From contig NZ_CP080525.1 in NCBI RefSeq assembly GCF_024746815.1, positions 6,566,501-6,630,500 of the forward strand: DNA of 64,000 nucleotides, given 5' to 3'. Positions 35,352 through 44,730 of this stretch are shown in pieces; the first letter of the stretch is position 1, and every line of letters begins with the position of its first letter. The position numbers and the translations under genes are program-made. Under the pieces are notes generated by a model. The model was given only the letters and a program-made list of their open reading frames with translations, had not been told where the DNA came from and ran no database searches. The stretch is from Mesorhizobium sp. AR07 (GTDB lineage: Bacteria > Pseudomonadota > Alphaproteobacteria > Rhizobiales > Rhizobiaceae).

Positions 35352-38300
35352 TGAGCGCGGCTGCAAAGCGGGCGGGGACAGACTGGCTGCTGAAACCCGC
35401 GGCCATCCTCGCTCCGCTCGACGAAGACCGGGCGCGGCAAGAGCTGGCCGAGATCGCTTCCGCGGCACGGCAAGAAGGGCTGCCCCGGCTGGCCAAATTC
35501 CTGGCTGGCAAGGGTGCGGCTCAGAGCCTCCTTTCCGCCGTCTTCGATCTGTCGCCCTTCCTGCGCAATACGGCACGTCGCCGGCCGCGGATCCTCGACG
35601 GGCTGTTCGACCAGACTGTCGAGGACCGGCTGAAGGCGATCGGCGCCGCCATCGACCGGGCGCATTTGGCCGAGGCGCTCTCGGAAGCCGGCCTTATGAT
35701 GGACCTGCGTCAGTGGAAGGCCGAAGCGCATCTCCTGATCGCGCTCGCCGATCTTGCCGGCGAAGCCGAAACGGCGCTGACGGTGCGGCGATTGAGCGAT
35801 CTCGCCGAGGCCTGCACCCGCGCCGCCGTCGACTTCCTGCTGCGCGACGCGGATAGTCAGGGCAAGCTCAAACTGCCGGATCCCGACAATCCGTCGCGGC
35901 AATCGGGCTGGATCCTGCTCGGCATGGGCAAGCTCGGCGCGCACGAGCTGAACTTTTCGTCGGACATCGATCTCGTCGTTTTCTTCGATCCGGAAGCGCC
36001 CGCCGTCGTCGATCCCCTCGACGCCACCGAGCTGTTTTCGCGGCTGACGCGCCGCCTGGTGCGGATCCTGCAGGACCGCACCGAGCACGGTTATGTCTTC
36101 CGCACCGATCTGAGGCTGCGCCCCGATCCAGGTTCGACACCACTGGCGATCCCGGTCGAGGCGGCATTGCGCTACTATGAGGCGCGCGGCCAGAACTGGG
36201 AGCGCGCCGCGATGATCAAGGCGCGGCCGGTGGCCGGCGATCTCGCCGCGGGGGCAGCCTTCCTCAAGGAGTTGCAGCCCTATATCTGGCGCAAATACAT
36301 GGACTATGCCGCGATTGCCGACGTCCATTCGATCAAGCGCCAGATCCACGCCCACAAGGGCCATGGCGAGATCGCCGTGAAGGGCCACAACGTCAAGCTC
36401 GGGCGCGGCGGCATCCGCGAGATCGAGTTCTTCGTCCAGACCCAGCAGCTCATCGCCGGCGGCCGCTTCCCGGAGTTGCGCGGCCGCGAGACCGTGCCGA
36501 TGCTCGGCCAGCTTGCGGCACGCGGCTGGATCACCGCCGATGCGCGCGATGCGCTGGCCCGTCAGTACTGGTTCCTGCGCCGTGTCGAACATGCCGTGCA
36601 GATGGTTGCCGACGAGCAGACGCACACACTGCCAGAAGACGATGAAGGGCTGGAACGCATCGCCCGCATGCTCGGCTTTGCCGATGCGGCCGCCTTTTCC
36701 ATGGCATTCCGCGCCTCGCTGCAACAGGTCGAACGCCATTACGCGGCGCTGTTCGAAACCGCGCCGGAACTGTCGACGGGCATCGGCAATCTGGTCTTCA
36801 CCGGCGATGTCGACGATCCCGATACATTGCAGACCTTGCATGGTCTCGGCTTTCAGCGACCGAGCGACATCTGCCGCGTCATCCGCGGCTGGCATTTCGG
36901 CCGCTATCGCGTCACCCAGTCGGCGGAAGCGCGCGAGCGGCTGACGGAATTGACGCCGGCGCTGCTGCGCTCCTTCGGCCAGACGCGCCGGGCGGACGAA
37001 GCCTTGATGCGCTTCGACGAGTTTCTCGCCGGTCTGCCTGCCGGCATCCAGCTGTTTTCCCTGCTGCAGTCCAATCCGGCCCTGCTGAAGCTGCTGGCGA
37101 CGATCATGGGGGCAGCACCCCGGCTGGCGGCGATCATCACGCGCCGGCCGCATGTCTTCGATGGCTTGCTCGACCCGGCCTTGCTGACCGAATTGCCGGA
37201 CCGCGCCTATCTGTCGGCGCGGCTTTCCGCCTTTGTCGAGGGCGACCGGCTTTACGAAGACGTGCTCGACCGGCTGCGCATTTTTGCTTCCGAGCAAAAG
37301 TTCCTGATCGGTGTCCGGCTGCTGGCCGGCTCGATCGATCCGGCCCGCGCCGGCCGCGCCTTTTCCGATCTGGCGGATCTCACCATCGAGGCGGCGTTGC
37401 AGGCGGTGGCCGCCGAATTCGCGGCACGCCACGGCACGATTGCCGGTGGCGTGGTTTCGCTGCTCGGCATGGGCAAGCTCGGCAGCCGCGAATTGACCGC
37501 GGGATCGGATGTCGACCTCATCCTGCTCTACGATCACGCGCCGGATGCCGAGGAATCCGATGGCGACAAGCCGCTGGCGCCTTCACACTACTACACCCGC
37601 ATGACGCAGCGGCTGATCGCGGCCGTCTCAGCGCCAACCGCGGAAGGCGTGCTCTACGAACTCGACCTGCGCCTGCGGCCGTCCGGCAACAAGGGTCCGG
37701 TGGCCACCCACATAGATGCCTTCAAGAAGTATCAGCGCCAGGAAGCCTGGACGTGGGAGCACATGGCGCTGGCACGGGCGCGCACTATTGCCGGCGACGC
37801 CGGCCTGTGCGGTGAGGTTGAAGCGGAAGTCGCCGCCGTGCTTGGCCAACCGCGCGACGCGAAGAAGGTGATGGTCGAGGCCTCGGACATGCGCGCCATG
37901 ATCCAAAAGGAAAAGCCGCCGCGCGACCTCTGGGACATCAAGCTGATCCCCGGCGGCCTGATAGACCTCGAGTTCATCGCCCAGGTGGCCGTCATCACCG
38001 GGCAGGTTGAATCCGGGCCGCGTGCCCCGGCCGTGCCAATTGCACGTGCCCCGGCCGTGCCTGCACGTGCCACGGGTACGGCCGAGATCCTGTCCCGCCT
38101 GGCGCCTGCCTTCGCCAGCGCCGGGGTCAGGCAGGACCTTGGCGATGCCTATGCGCTCTATCTGGCGCTGACCCAGATGGCGCGGCTGTGCCTCACCGGA
38201 GCTTTTGAGCGCGACGACGTTCCGCCGGGGCTTTCGGATCTGCTTCTGGCGGTGACTGACCTGCCGGATTTCGGTGTGCTGGAAGCGCACCTCAAGGAGA

Positions 38301-38356
38301 CGTCGCAAAAGGTCAGGAAGGATTTTGACCTTTTGCTTCGTACCGGACGACCGTGA
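35351..38356 (+). CDS. glnE: glutamine synthetase adenylyltransferase/deadenylylase
   Basis: The 1001-residue protein has two nucleotidyltransferase halves. The N-terminal half (deadenylylase) has LGMGKLGAHELNFSSDIDLV and the C-terminal half (adenylylase) has LGMGKLGSRELTAGSDVDLI; each GS-D-D pair supplies the metal-binding acids. It tunes glutamine synthetase to nitrogen status under GlnB control. Residues ~891-907 hold a short Ala/Pro repeat (RAPAVPIARAPAVPARATG) coded by direct DNA repeats. Otherwise length and motifs are standard. It overlaps the kinase upstream by one base. Confidence 0.95.
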   Translation: MSAAAKRAGTDWLLKPAAILAPLDEDRARQELAEIASAARQEGLPRLAKFLAGKGAAQSLLSAVFDLSPFLRNTARRRPRILDGLFDQTVEDRLKAIGAAIDRAHLAEALSEAGLMMDLRQWKAEAHLLIALADLAGEAETALTVRRLSDLAEACTRAAVDFLLRDADSQGKLKLPDPDNPSRQSGWILLGMGKLGAHELNFSSDIDLVVFFDPEAPAVVDPLDATELFSRLTRRLVRILQDRTEHGYVFRTDLRLRPDPGSTPLAIPVEAALRYYEARGQNWERAAMIKARPVAGDLAAGAAFLKELQPYIWRKYMDYAAIADVHSIKRQIHAHKGHGEIAVKGHNVKLGRGGIREIEFFVQTQQLIAGGRFPELRGRETVPMLGQLAARGWITADARDALARQYWFLRRVEHAVQMVADEQTHTLPEDDEGLERIARMLGFADAAAFSMAFRASLQQVERHYAALFETAPELSTGIGNLVFTGDVDDPDTLQTLHGLGFQRPSDICRVIRGWHFGRYRVTQSAEARERLTELTPALLRSFGQTRRADEALMRFDEFLAGLPAGIQLFSLLQSNPALLKLLATIMGAAPRLAAIITRRPHVFDGLLDPALLTELPDRAYLSARLSAFVEGDRLYEDVLDRLRIFASEQKFLIGVRLLAGSIDPARAGRAFSDLADLTIEAALQAVAAEFAARHGTIAGGVVSLLGMGKLGSRELTAGSDVDLILLYDHAPDAEESDGDKPLAPSHYYTRMTQRLIAAVSAPTAEGVLYELDLRLRPSGNKGPVATHIDAFKKYQRQEAWTWEHMALARARTIAGDAGLCGEVEAEVAAVLGQPRDAKKVMVEASDMRAMIQKEKPPRDLWDIKLIPGGLIDLEFIAQVAVITGQVESGPRAPAVPIARAPAVPARATGTAEILSRLAPAFASAGVRQDLGDAYALYLALTQMARLCLTGAFERDDVPPGLSDLLLAVTDLPDFGVLEAHLKETSQKVRKDFDLLLRTGRP

Positions 38357-38405
38357 AGTGGTTCGTCTGGTCGCATCGGGGGTGACGATGCAACAGGAGA
38401 AGACC

Positions 38406-38885
38406 ATGAGAAAGACAACCAGACTTGCCCTTGCCTTCGTAGCCCTGGCCGGCGCCGTCGGCACCACCGCCTATGCCGAAAACAATGCCAGCGAAAAAAT
38501 GCGCGAGGGCACGATGATGCGTCTCGACAAGGCGATGAGCGACCACAACGGCTCCATCAGCTTCGACCAGTTTTCCGAAGCCATGAACGCGCGGCTGAAG
38601 AAGCTCGTCGCCGACAATGGCGGCAAACTGACCGTCGCCCAGCTCGCCGACGCGCTGGAGAAGGCGCGTTTCGAGCAGATGGCCAAACGCATCATCGCCC
38701 GTTACGACACCAAGGGCGACGGCACGCTGACATCAGACGACATCACCAGTCGCGAGAAGAAGGTCTTCGCCGTGCTCGACAAGAACAATGACGGCAAGAT
38801 CGAAAAGAGCGAACTGCCGAAGGACGGCCGCTTTGGCCATCATCGCCTAGGGGGCGACGACGGCAACGACGACAGCATGCAGTGA
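38406..38885 (+). CDS. exported EF-hand calcium-binding protein
   Basis: The protein has 159 residues from ATG 38406 after AGGAGA. The signal peptide (TTRLALAFVALAGAVGTTAY) ends at AYA. Two good EF-hand loops are visible, DTKGDGTLTSDDI and DKNNDGKIEKSEL, plus a degenerate first one, MSDHNGSISFDQF. A His/Asp-rich tail (GHHRLGGDDGNDDSMQ) may bind metal. It is expected in the periplasm, binding calcium. The role is unknown. It lies 49 bp after glnE, possibly co-transcribed. Confidence 0.87.
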   Translation: MRKTTRLALAFVALAGAVGTTAYAENNASEKMREGTMMRLDKAMSDHNGSISFDQFSEAMNARLKKLVADNGGKLTVAQLADALEKARFEQMAKRIIARYDTKGDGTLTSDDITSREKKVFAVLDKNNDGKIEKSELPKDGRFGHHRLGGDDGNDDSMQ

Positions 38886-38932
38886 TGCCGTCCGATGCAG
38901 GCTCCGGCGACGTCGGCCGGAGCCTGTGTTGC

Positions 38933-41254
38933 TCAGGCCGCGACCTTGATCGCCGGCGCGCTCTTCTTCACCGGAATGCGTACCGACACGATTGTGCCGA
39001 CACCTTCGGTCGAACGGATTTTCAGCGCGCCGCCCTGAAGCTCGGCCAACGAGCGCGAGATGGCGAGGCCCAGGCCCGACCCGGCATGGCTCTTGGAGAA
39101 CTGGTTTTGAACCTGCTCGAAGGGACGGCCGAGCTTGCCGAGCGCGTCTTTCGGAATGCCGCAGCCATTGTCCTCGATCGTCAGCACCAGCGCGCCGGAG
39201 GTGTTGCGGGCCCTGACCGATATGTGGCCGCCCTGACCGGTAAATTTCACCGCGTTGGACAGAAGATTGATGACGATCTGCTTGATCGCCCGGCGATCGG
39301 CAAACAGCGTCAATGCATCGGCGATGCGTGTTTCCACCGTGATCGCCTTCTGCGCGGCTTGCAGCGAGACGACGCGAACCGTTTCGCTGATCAGCGGACC
39401 AAGGTCGATCTCTTCCTGGTCCAGCGAGAACTGGCCGGCCTCGATCTTGGACATGTCGAGGATGTCGTTGATGACGCCCAGGAGATATTTGCCGCTGCTG
39501 TTGATGTCGGTTGCGTACTCCTCGTAGCGCTCCGACCCCAGCGGACCGAACAGGCCCTGTTCCATCAGTTCGGAGAAGCCGATGATGGCGTTCAGCGGCG
39601 TGCGCAATTCATGCGACATGTTGGCCAGGAATTCGGATTTGGCCCGGTTGGCGGCTTCGGCGCGTTCGGTTTCCTTCATGTATTTGCGGTTGAGGTCGAC
39701 CAGTTCGCGCGAGCGTTCCTCTTCGGCCCGGCGGGCGAGGCTGAGATCATGGATCGTCGCCATCAGCCGGCGTTCGCTGTCGACCAGCTTTTCCTGGTGC
39801 AGCTTGATCTGGGTGATGTCGGAACCGACCGAAACGATGCCGCCATCCCGGGTCTTGAGTTCGTTGACCTGCAGCCAGCGGCCGTCGGCCAGCTGCCGTT
39901 CGAACGTGGCGCCGCCCTGCAGGCCGCTGGTGTGGGCAAGCCGCCGTTCGGAAGCAAAGGCCAGCATGCGTTCTTCCAGCGCCGCACGCGCCACGCCCGG
40001 CAGGACGTCGCGGTCCGAAAGCCCGTTGTCCTGCTGGTATTTGGAATTACACATGATCAGGCGCTGTGCCGAATCCCACAGCACGAAGGATTCGTTGATG
40101 TTCTCGATCGCCGTTCGGAGGCGAAGGTCGGCCGCCTCGGAACGCAGCGCCAGATGGCGCTGCTCGGTGACGTCGACGGCGATGCCGATCAGCTGGATTT
40201 CCGGCGCCTCCGGATCGATGACTTGCGCCCGGGCGCGCATCCACACCCATTGGCCGTCGGCATGCCGCATCCGGAACACCTGGTCGATGTGGTCGATCTC
40301 TCTCGCGACAATTCTGTTGGCAAGCTGGAACAGGTCGCCATCCTCGGGATGGATGATCTCGTCGACCTCGCCGAAGGACAGCATCGTGTCGCAGGGCTCA
40401 TAGCCGAGCATGTCGTACATCGAGCGCGACCAGTACATCTTGCCGCGCACCATGTCCCAATCCCACAGGCCGCAGCGGCCGCGAACCAACGCCATGTCGA
40501 TGCGCTGATGCGCTTCGAGGTAGATGCGGTCGGCTGCCTGGGCGCGCGCCGCCTGGCCGAAATAGGCGTAGAGGATGATGATCAGCACGCTGGCCGTCAG
40601 CACGAACAGGGTGACGTTGAGCGAGACGGTCTTGCGCCAGGCGTCGAAAACCGCGTCCTGCGGCACCAGTGCCGCCGCGGCACCCTTTCGGCCATTCGCC
40701 AGGCTGACCGCCGCGTACCAGTCCTGTCCGCCGATGTTGACCTCCATGACGCCGGCGCGGTCGCCGAACATGAACAAGGGCTGGCCGCCCTGGACGAGAC
40801 CGTCGAGCGAATGACCTTGCCATGGCACCGAGCGCGGGGTCACCGCGACGATCTTGAAGGCGCTGTCGGTGATGACAAGCACATGGCTGCGGCCCATCGC
40901 ACCCTGACGGCTGGTGGTCTCCAAAAGGTCCTGGATGGCGCCCGGCACCGTGTCCGAGGTGGTGGCGAGCGAACTCGCCAGCTGGGCCGCTGCCAGCGTG
41001 AGGATCGCCTTGGCATCGCGCTCGACATCGTCGCGCTCGTTCATCAGCGACAGCACGCGCAGCGCCGCGATGACGATCAGGAAGGTGATGATGAGGGCCG
41101 GTATCGATCGGCGCAGCAGCGGCTCGGCGGCCAGAAGCCGCCGGTAGGCCGGTTCGGCGATGAGCCGCGCATTCCCCGCAAGGCCGTCGCTTCGCGTCTC
41201 GCGATGCGCAAAAGCCTTCCCTCCGGGCGCGCCCCACGCGTCCGCCTTCGCCAT
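38933..41254 (-). CDS. pleC: PleC-like PAS sensor histidine kinase
   Basis: The protein has 773 residues from ATG 41254 (GGGGAG upstream). Two membrane helices (SIPALIITFLIVIAALRVLS; LFVLTASVLIIILYAYFG) enclose a periplasmic region. One PAS/PAC is clear (WDWDMVRGKMYWSRSMYDML) and a second follows (NESFVLWDSAQRLIMCNSKY). The HisKA has His548 in ANMSHELRTPLNAIIGFSEL then GLFGPLGSERYEEY. The ATPase has NLLSNAVKFTGQGG and GSGLGLAISRSL. This H-box is that of PleC/PdhS-type kinases acting on DivK. S. meliloti pleC lies in the same neighbourhood as degP1. The assignment is by pattern and context. Confidence 0.65.
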   Translation of the reverse strand: MAKADAWGAPGGKAFAHRETRSDGLAGNARLIAEPAYRRLLAAEPLLRRSIPALIITFLIVIAALRVLSLMNERDDVERDAKAILTLAAAQLASSLATTSDTVPGAIQDLLETTSRQGAMGRSHVLVITDSAFKIVAVTPRSVPWQGHSLDGLVQGGQPLFMFGDRAGVMEVNIGGQDWYAAVSLANGRKGAAAALVPQDAVFDAWRKTVSLNVTLFVLTASVLIIILYAYFGQAARAQAADRIYLEAHQRIDMALVRGRCGLWDWDMVRGKMYWSRSMYDMLGYEPCDTMLSFGEVDEIIHPEDGDLFQLANRIVAREIDHIDQVFRMRHADGQWVWMRARAQVIDPEAPEIQLIGIAVDVTEQRHLALRSEAADLRLRTAIENINESFVLWDSAQRLIMCNSKYQQDNGLSDRDVLPGVARAALEERMLAFASERRLAHTSGLQGGATFERQLADGRWLQVNELKTRDGGIVSVGSDITQIKLHQEKLVDSERRLMATIHDLSLARRAEEERSRELVDLNRKYMKETERAEAANRAKSEFLANMSHELRTPLNAIIGFSELMEQGLFGPLGSERYEEYATDINSSGKYLLGVINDILDMSKIEAGQFSLDQEEIDLGPLISETVRVVSLQAAQKAITVETRIADALTLFADRRAIKQIVINLLSNAVKFTGQGGHISVRARNTSGALVLTIEDNGCGIPKDALGKLGRPFEQVQNQFSKSHAGSGLGLAISRSLAELQGGALKIRSTEGVGTIVSVRIPVKKSAPAIKVAA

Positions 41255-41372
41255 AAATGGCACTCCCCGAATTTGCCTGTGCTGCTTGGTGATCCGGCAA
41301 ACGCCGCACATCCGAATCGTCAGTAAAGAATCAAAGCTGATTCGCCTTGTCCAGGGGCCCGGCGAAAAAAGA

Positions 41373-41387
41373 TTAAAAATCGACTAA
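41373..41387. promoter_or_regulatory. CtrA-box-like sequence upstream of pleC-like gene
   Basis: TTAA-N7-CTAA (TTAG-N7-TTAA on the minus strand) lies 119 bp before the kinase ATG, one base off the CtrA consensus. The surrounding 41365-41400 is AT-rich. Function is inferred. Confidence 0.35.
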
Positions 41388-41479
41388 AATAATGCTGAAA
41401 CGGTCGAACTGGCCCTTCTGGAGTTTGAGGATCTCACAACAGAACCCCGATAGGCTTCCTTTGGCCTTCATTGACAGAA

Positions 41480-41497
41480 TGTAGTTTATAAACTACA
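41480..41497. promoter_or_regulatory. perfect 18-bp palindrome, probable antitoxin operator
   Basis: TGTAGTTTATAAACTACA is a perfect palindrome ending 7 bp before the ATG at 41505. A TTGACA (41471-41476) with 17-bp spacing to TACAAC (41494-41499) could be the promoter, placing the operator over the -10 region. This layout fits autorepression by a toxin-antitoxin antitoxin. Confidence 0.6.
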
Positions 41498-41504
41498 ACT
41501 CCTT

Positions 41505-41885
41505 ATGATCGATCTAAAACAAACCGAAACGTTCCGAAAGTGGTGGACGCGGCTAAAGGAAGCGCGCCCGAGGCGCGATCTTTGCATGGCAGAAAAACTG
41601 ACAACCTTTGATCCGGCTGAAGGCTTGACCTCCGATGAGGCGATTGCGGCATTCATGGCGGAGGCCTTTGCGTCTGAAGATTCCGGCTATATCGCGCATG
41701 CGCTGGGTGTCGTTGCTCGTGCCAAGGGCATGGCCCAGATCGCGAGCCAGACCGGGCTTTCGCGTGAACAGCTCTATCGCTCATTCAGTGAGAACGGCAA
41801 TCCGACCCTGAAAACGATGATTGCGGTGATGAAGGCGCTAGGGATCGAGCTGACCGCAAGGCCTCAGCCCCATCAGCCGGGTTGA
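41505..41885 (+). CDS. HigA-type antitoxin fused to a toxin N-terminal remnant
   Basis: The reading frame has 126 residues. Residues 1-27 (MIDLKQTETFRKWWTRLKEA) look like the start of a RelE/ParE-type HigB toxin, which normally runs ~95-100 residues. At residue 28 begins a full antitoxin (MAEKLTTFDPAEGLTSDEAI onward) with the HTH AQIASQTGLSREQLYRSFSE. The toxin has lost about three quarters by an in-frame deletion. The antitoxin may start at its own ATG 41586 or be made as the fusion. No complete toxin lies in the window. Confidence 0.75.
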   Translation: MIDLKQTETFRKWWTRLKEARPRRDLCMAEKLTTFDPAEGLTSDEAIAAFMAEAFASEDSGYIAHALGVVARAKGMAQIASQTGLSREQLYRSFSENGNPTLKTMIAVMKALGIELTARPQPHQPG

Positions 41886-41928
41886 CGGACGCGAGAGAGT
41901 TTGCGGCTCTCCCATGGAGAGTGCGCGT

Positions 41929-44574
41929 TCACGCCAGCGTGCGCTCGACGATATCCCTTAGATCCGCCGACAGGTTTTCGGCATTGGCGATCGAAAGCAG
42001 CGCTTCCCTGGCTTTGGCCTGCCGGCCAGGTTCAAGCGAGCGCCACGATCTGAGCGCCGTTGCCAGCCTTGCCGCCACTTGCGGGTTGCGTTTTTCGACC
42101 TCGAGCACGGTCTGCGAGAAGAACCGGTAGCCTTCGCCGTCGGCGCGATGAAAGCCGGTCTGGTTGGCGCTGGAGAAGGTGCCGATCAATGAGCGTACCC
42201 GGTTCGGGTTGGCCATCGAGAAAGCCGGATGGCCGGTCAAGGCCCGAACGGTGTCCACGGTCTGTGGGCCGGGCACGCTGGCCTGGACCTGGAACCATTT
42301 GTCCATGACCAGCGGGTCGGACCCATAGATCGTCTCGAAAGACGCCAGCGCCTTGGTCGCCTCGGGCGACCCGTGATGCCGATGCGCAAGCACGGCAAGT
42401 GCCGCCGCGCGGTCGGTCATGTTGGTCGCGGACTGGAAATGCCCGGCGGCAAGTGCCGCTCCACCCGGCAGCAGCGACAGGTAGTCCAGCAGGATGTTGC
42501 GCAGGGCGCGTCGCCCGGCGCTGGCCGCGTCTGGGCTGAAGGGGCCGTTATCGGCAAGGCGGTCGTAAAGGCCGGAGAACGTTTCCCGGTTCGCTGCCGC
42601 GATCGCCAGCGCCAGCGCCTCGCGGGCGGCGTAGATGGCGTCGGTGTCGATATTGCTACCGATGTCGCGGGCGATGTCGGCTTCGCTGGGCAGCGCCAGC
42701 GCCAGAGCCCGGTAGGCCGGCTCGAGCGCCTCGTCGCCGGCGATGCTGCCGGCGAGTTCGGTCAGCCGTGGCGCAAAACCAGGCCGTTTGCCGCCAAGGA
42801 TCTCGCGGAAAGCGGCAATCAGCGCATCGGTCAGCAATGTGTTGAACGCCTGCCAGCGTGAGAAGGTGTCGCTGTCATGGCGGGCGAGGAAGAACTGGTC
42901 GTCGGCTTTCTGCTCCACCGACAGCGTCACCGGCGCCGAAAAGCCGCGGTTGAGCGACACTGCCGGGCGCTCGGTCACGCCTGAAAAACGCACCATATGG
43001 CGGCGCTTGCGGACATGGATGACGCCGTCCTCGACGCTGGCACCCTCGACGCCGCTATACTCCACCGGCTTGCCGCCGGCGCCGATCAGGCCGAAGGCGA
43101 GCGGGATGTGCATCAGCCGCTTGCGGCTTTCGGACGGTGTCGGCGGCACCGACTGCTCGATTTCGAGCGTGAACTCCTGCGACGCCGGATTGTGTGTCGA
43201 ACTGACCGTCAGGTTGGGCGTGCCCGCCTGGTGGTACCAGAGCGCGAACTGCGACAGGTCGCGGCCGGACGCATCCTCGAACACCTTGATGAAATCCTCG
43301 ATCGTCGCCGCGTCGCCGTCATGCCGCTCGAAATAGAGGTCCATGCCGGCGCGAAAGGCGTCAGGCCCAAGAATGGTGCGGATCATGCGCACCACTTCGG
43401 AGCCCTTTTCATAGACCGTCGCCGTGTAGAAATTGTTGATCTCGCGGTAGCGGCGCGGCCGCACCGGATGCGCCAGCGGGCCCTGGTCCTCGGGAAATTG
43501 GTGCGCCCGCAGCGTCCGCACTTCGGCGATGCGCTTGACCGCTCGCGATCGCTGGTCGGCGGAGAATTCGTGGTCGCGGAAAACCGTCAGCCCTTCCTTG
43601 AGGCAAAGCTGGAACCAGTCACGGCAAGTGATTCTATTGCCTGTCCAATTGTGGAAATACTCATGCGCGATGATCGCCTCGATGTTGGCGAAATCGGCGT
43701 CCGTCGCGGTCTCCTGGTCGGCCAGCACATATTTGTCGTTGAAGATGTTGAGGCCCTTGTTCTCCATCGCGCCCATGTTGAAGTCGGACACGGCAACGAT
43801 GTTGAAGACGTCGAGGTCGTATTCGCGGCCGAACGCTTCTTCGTCCCATCGCATCGACCGTTTCAGCGCATCCATGGCGTAACCGGCCAGCTTCTCCTTG
43901 CCGGGCTCGACATAGATGCCGAGCTCGACCGTGCGGCCGGATGCGGTGACGAAGCTGTCGGCGACCTGGCCGAGATTGCCGGCCACCAGCGCGAACAGAT
44001 AGGACGGCTTGGGGAAGGGGTCGTGCCATCTAGCATAGTGCCAGCCGTCGCCGAGATCGCCCTTGTCGACCGGGTTGCCGTTGGACAGGAGCAGCGGCGC
44101 CTCGTCACGCAATGCCTCGATCCGCACCGTGTAGACGGACAGGATGTCGGGGCGATCGAGGAAATAGGTGATGCGACGAAAGCCTTCGGCCTCGCATTGC
44201 GTGCAGTAGACATTGCTGGACCGGTAGAGGCCCATCAGGGCTTCATTGGTGGCCGGTGCCAGCTCGGTCTCGATCAGCAACTGGAAGCGCCGCGCGGCCG
44301 GTGGCTTGAGGATGGTCAGCTGGTCCGATGTCACCAGCAGATCCGCCGGCTTTGCTTTCTTGCCGTCGATTTCGATGCGCTGGGGCGTCAGCCCGTCGCC
44401 GTCGAGCACCAGCGGTGCCGACACGGATACGCCGTCACGGCGTTCGACCGTGAGCACGGCGGTGACGCGCGTTGCGTCTGGCGAAAGGCGAAAGGTGAGG
44501 TCGGTTTGCGGAATGAGATAATCGTTGGGGCGATAGTCTTCGAGCTTGAAGACCTGGCCGGTGTCAGTGCGCAT
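41929..44574 (-). CDS. pepN: aminopeptidase N (M1 family)
   Basis: The protein has 881 residues from ATG 44574; a start at 44628 adds 18 residues without family support. The zinc site is HEYFHNWTGNRIT (HExxH) plus a downstream Glu in LKEGLTVFRDHEF. The exopeptidase motif is GAMENKGLNIFN. The C-terminal DUF3458 region and helical cap reach the stop. It removes N-terminal residues from peptides in the cytoplasm. It is a stand-alone gene. Confidence 0.95.
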   Translation of the reverse strand: MRTDTGQVFKLEDYRPNDYLIPQTDLTFRLSPDATRVTAVLTVERRDGVSVSAPLVLDGDGLTPQRIEIDGKKAKPADLLVTSDQLTILKPPAARRFQLLIETELAPATNEALMGLYRSSNVYCTQCEAEGFRRITYFLDRPDILSVYTVRIEALRDEAPLLLSNGNPVDKGDLGDGWHYARWHDPFPKPSYLFALVAGNLGQVADSFVTASGRTVELGIYVEPGKEKLAGYAMDALKRSMRWDEEAFGREYDLDVFNIVAVSDFNMGAMENKGLNIFNDKYVLADQETATDADFANIEAIIAHEYFHNWTGNRITCRDWFQLCLKEGLTVFRDHEFSADQRSRAVKRIAEVRTLRAHQFPEDQGPLAHPVRPRRYREINNFYTATVYEKGSEVVRMIRTILGPDAFRAGMDLYFERHDGDAATIEDFIKVFEDASGRDLSQFALWYHQAGTPNLTVSSTHNPASQEFTLEIEQSVPPTPSESRKRLMHIPLAFGLIGAGGKPVEYSGVEGASVEDGVIHVRKRRHMVRFSGVTERPAVSLNRGFSAPVTLSVEQKADDQFFLARHDSDTFSRWQAFNTLLTDALIAAFREILGGKRPGFAPRLTELAGSIAGDEALEPAYRALALALPSEADIARDIGSNIDTDAIYAAREALALAIAAANRETFSGLYDRLADNGPFSPDAASAGRRALRNILLDYLSLLPGGAALAAGHFQSATNMTDRAAALAVLAHRHHGSPEATKALASFETIYGSDPLVMDKWFQVQASVPGPQTVDTVRALTGHPAFSMANPNRVRSLIGTFSSANQTGFHRADGEGYRFFSQTVLEVEKRNPQVAARLATALRSWRSLEPGRQAKAREALLSIANAENLSADLRDIVERTLA

Positions 44575-44730
44575 TCCGTGGGTTTTCCTGTCGATTGCGT
44601 TGGCGGCGGATTGTTTCCGCTGGTCCAAGAAATTTGAAGTCCGCGCTCTTTACACGAAACGGCCCCTCGACAAAACTGAGACGATGCCTATTTCAGGCGT
44701 TCCTTCTCCTGTCATCCCCGCGAGGCATTC

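Noticed and set aside
35345..37537. 730-codon minus-strand frame inside glnE
   Set aside because: It is a mirror frame of glnE, which has both nucleotidyltransferase motifs intact.
38882..41326. 814-codon plus-strand open frame opposite the PleC-like kinase
   Set aside because: The length is due to high GC. The minus frame carries PAS, HisKA and HATPase motifs.
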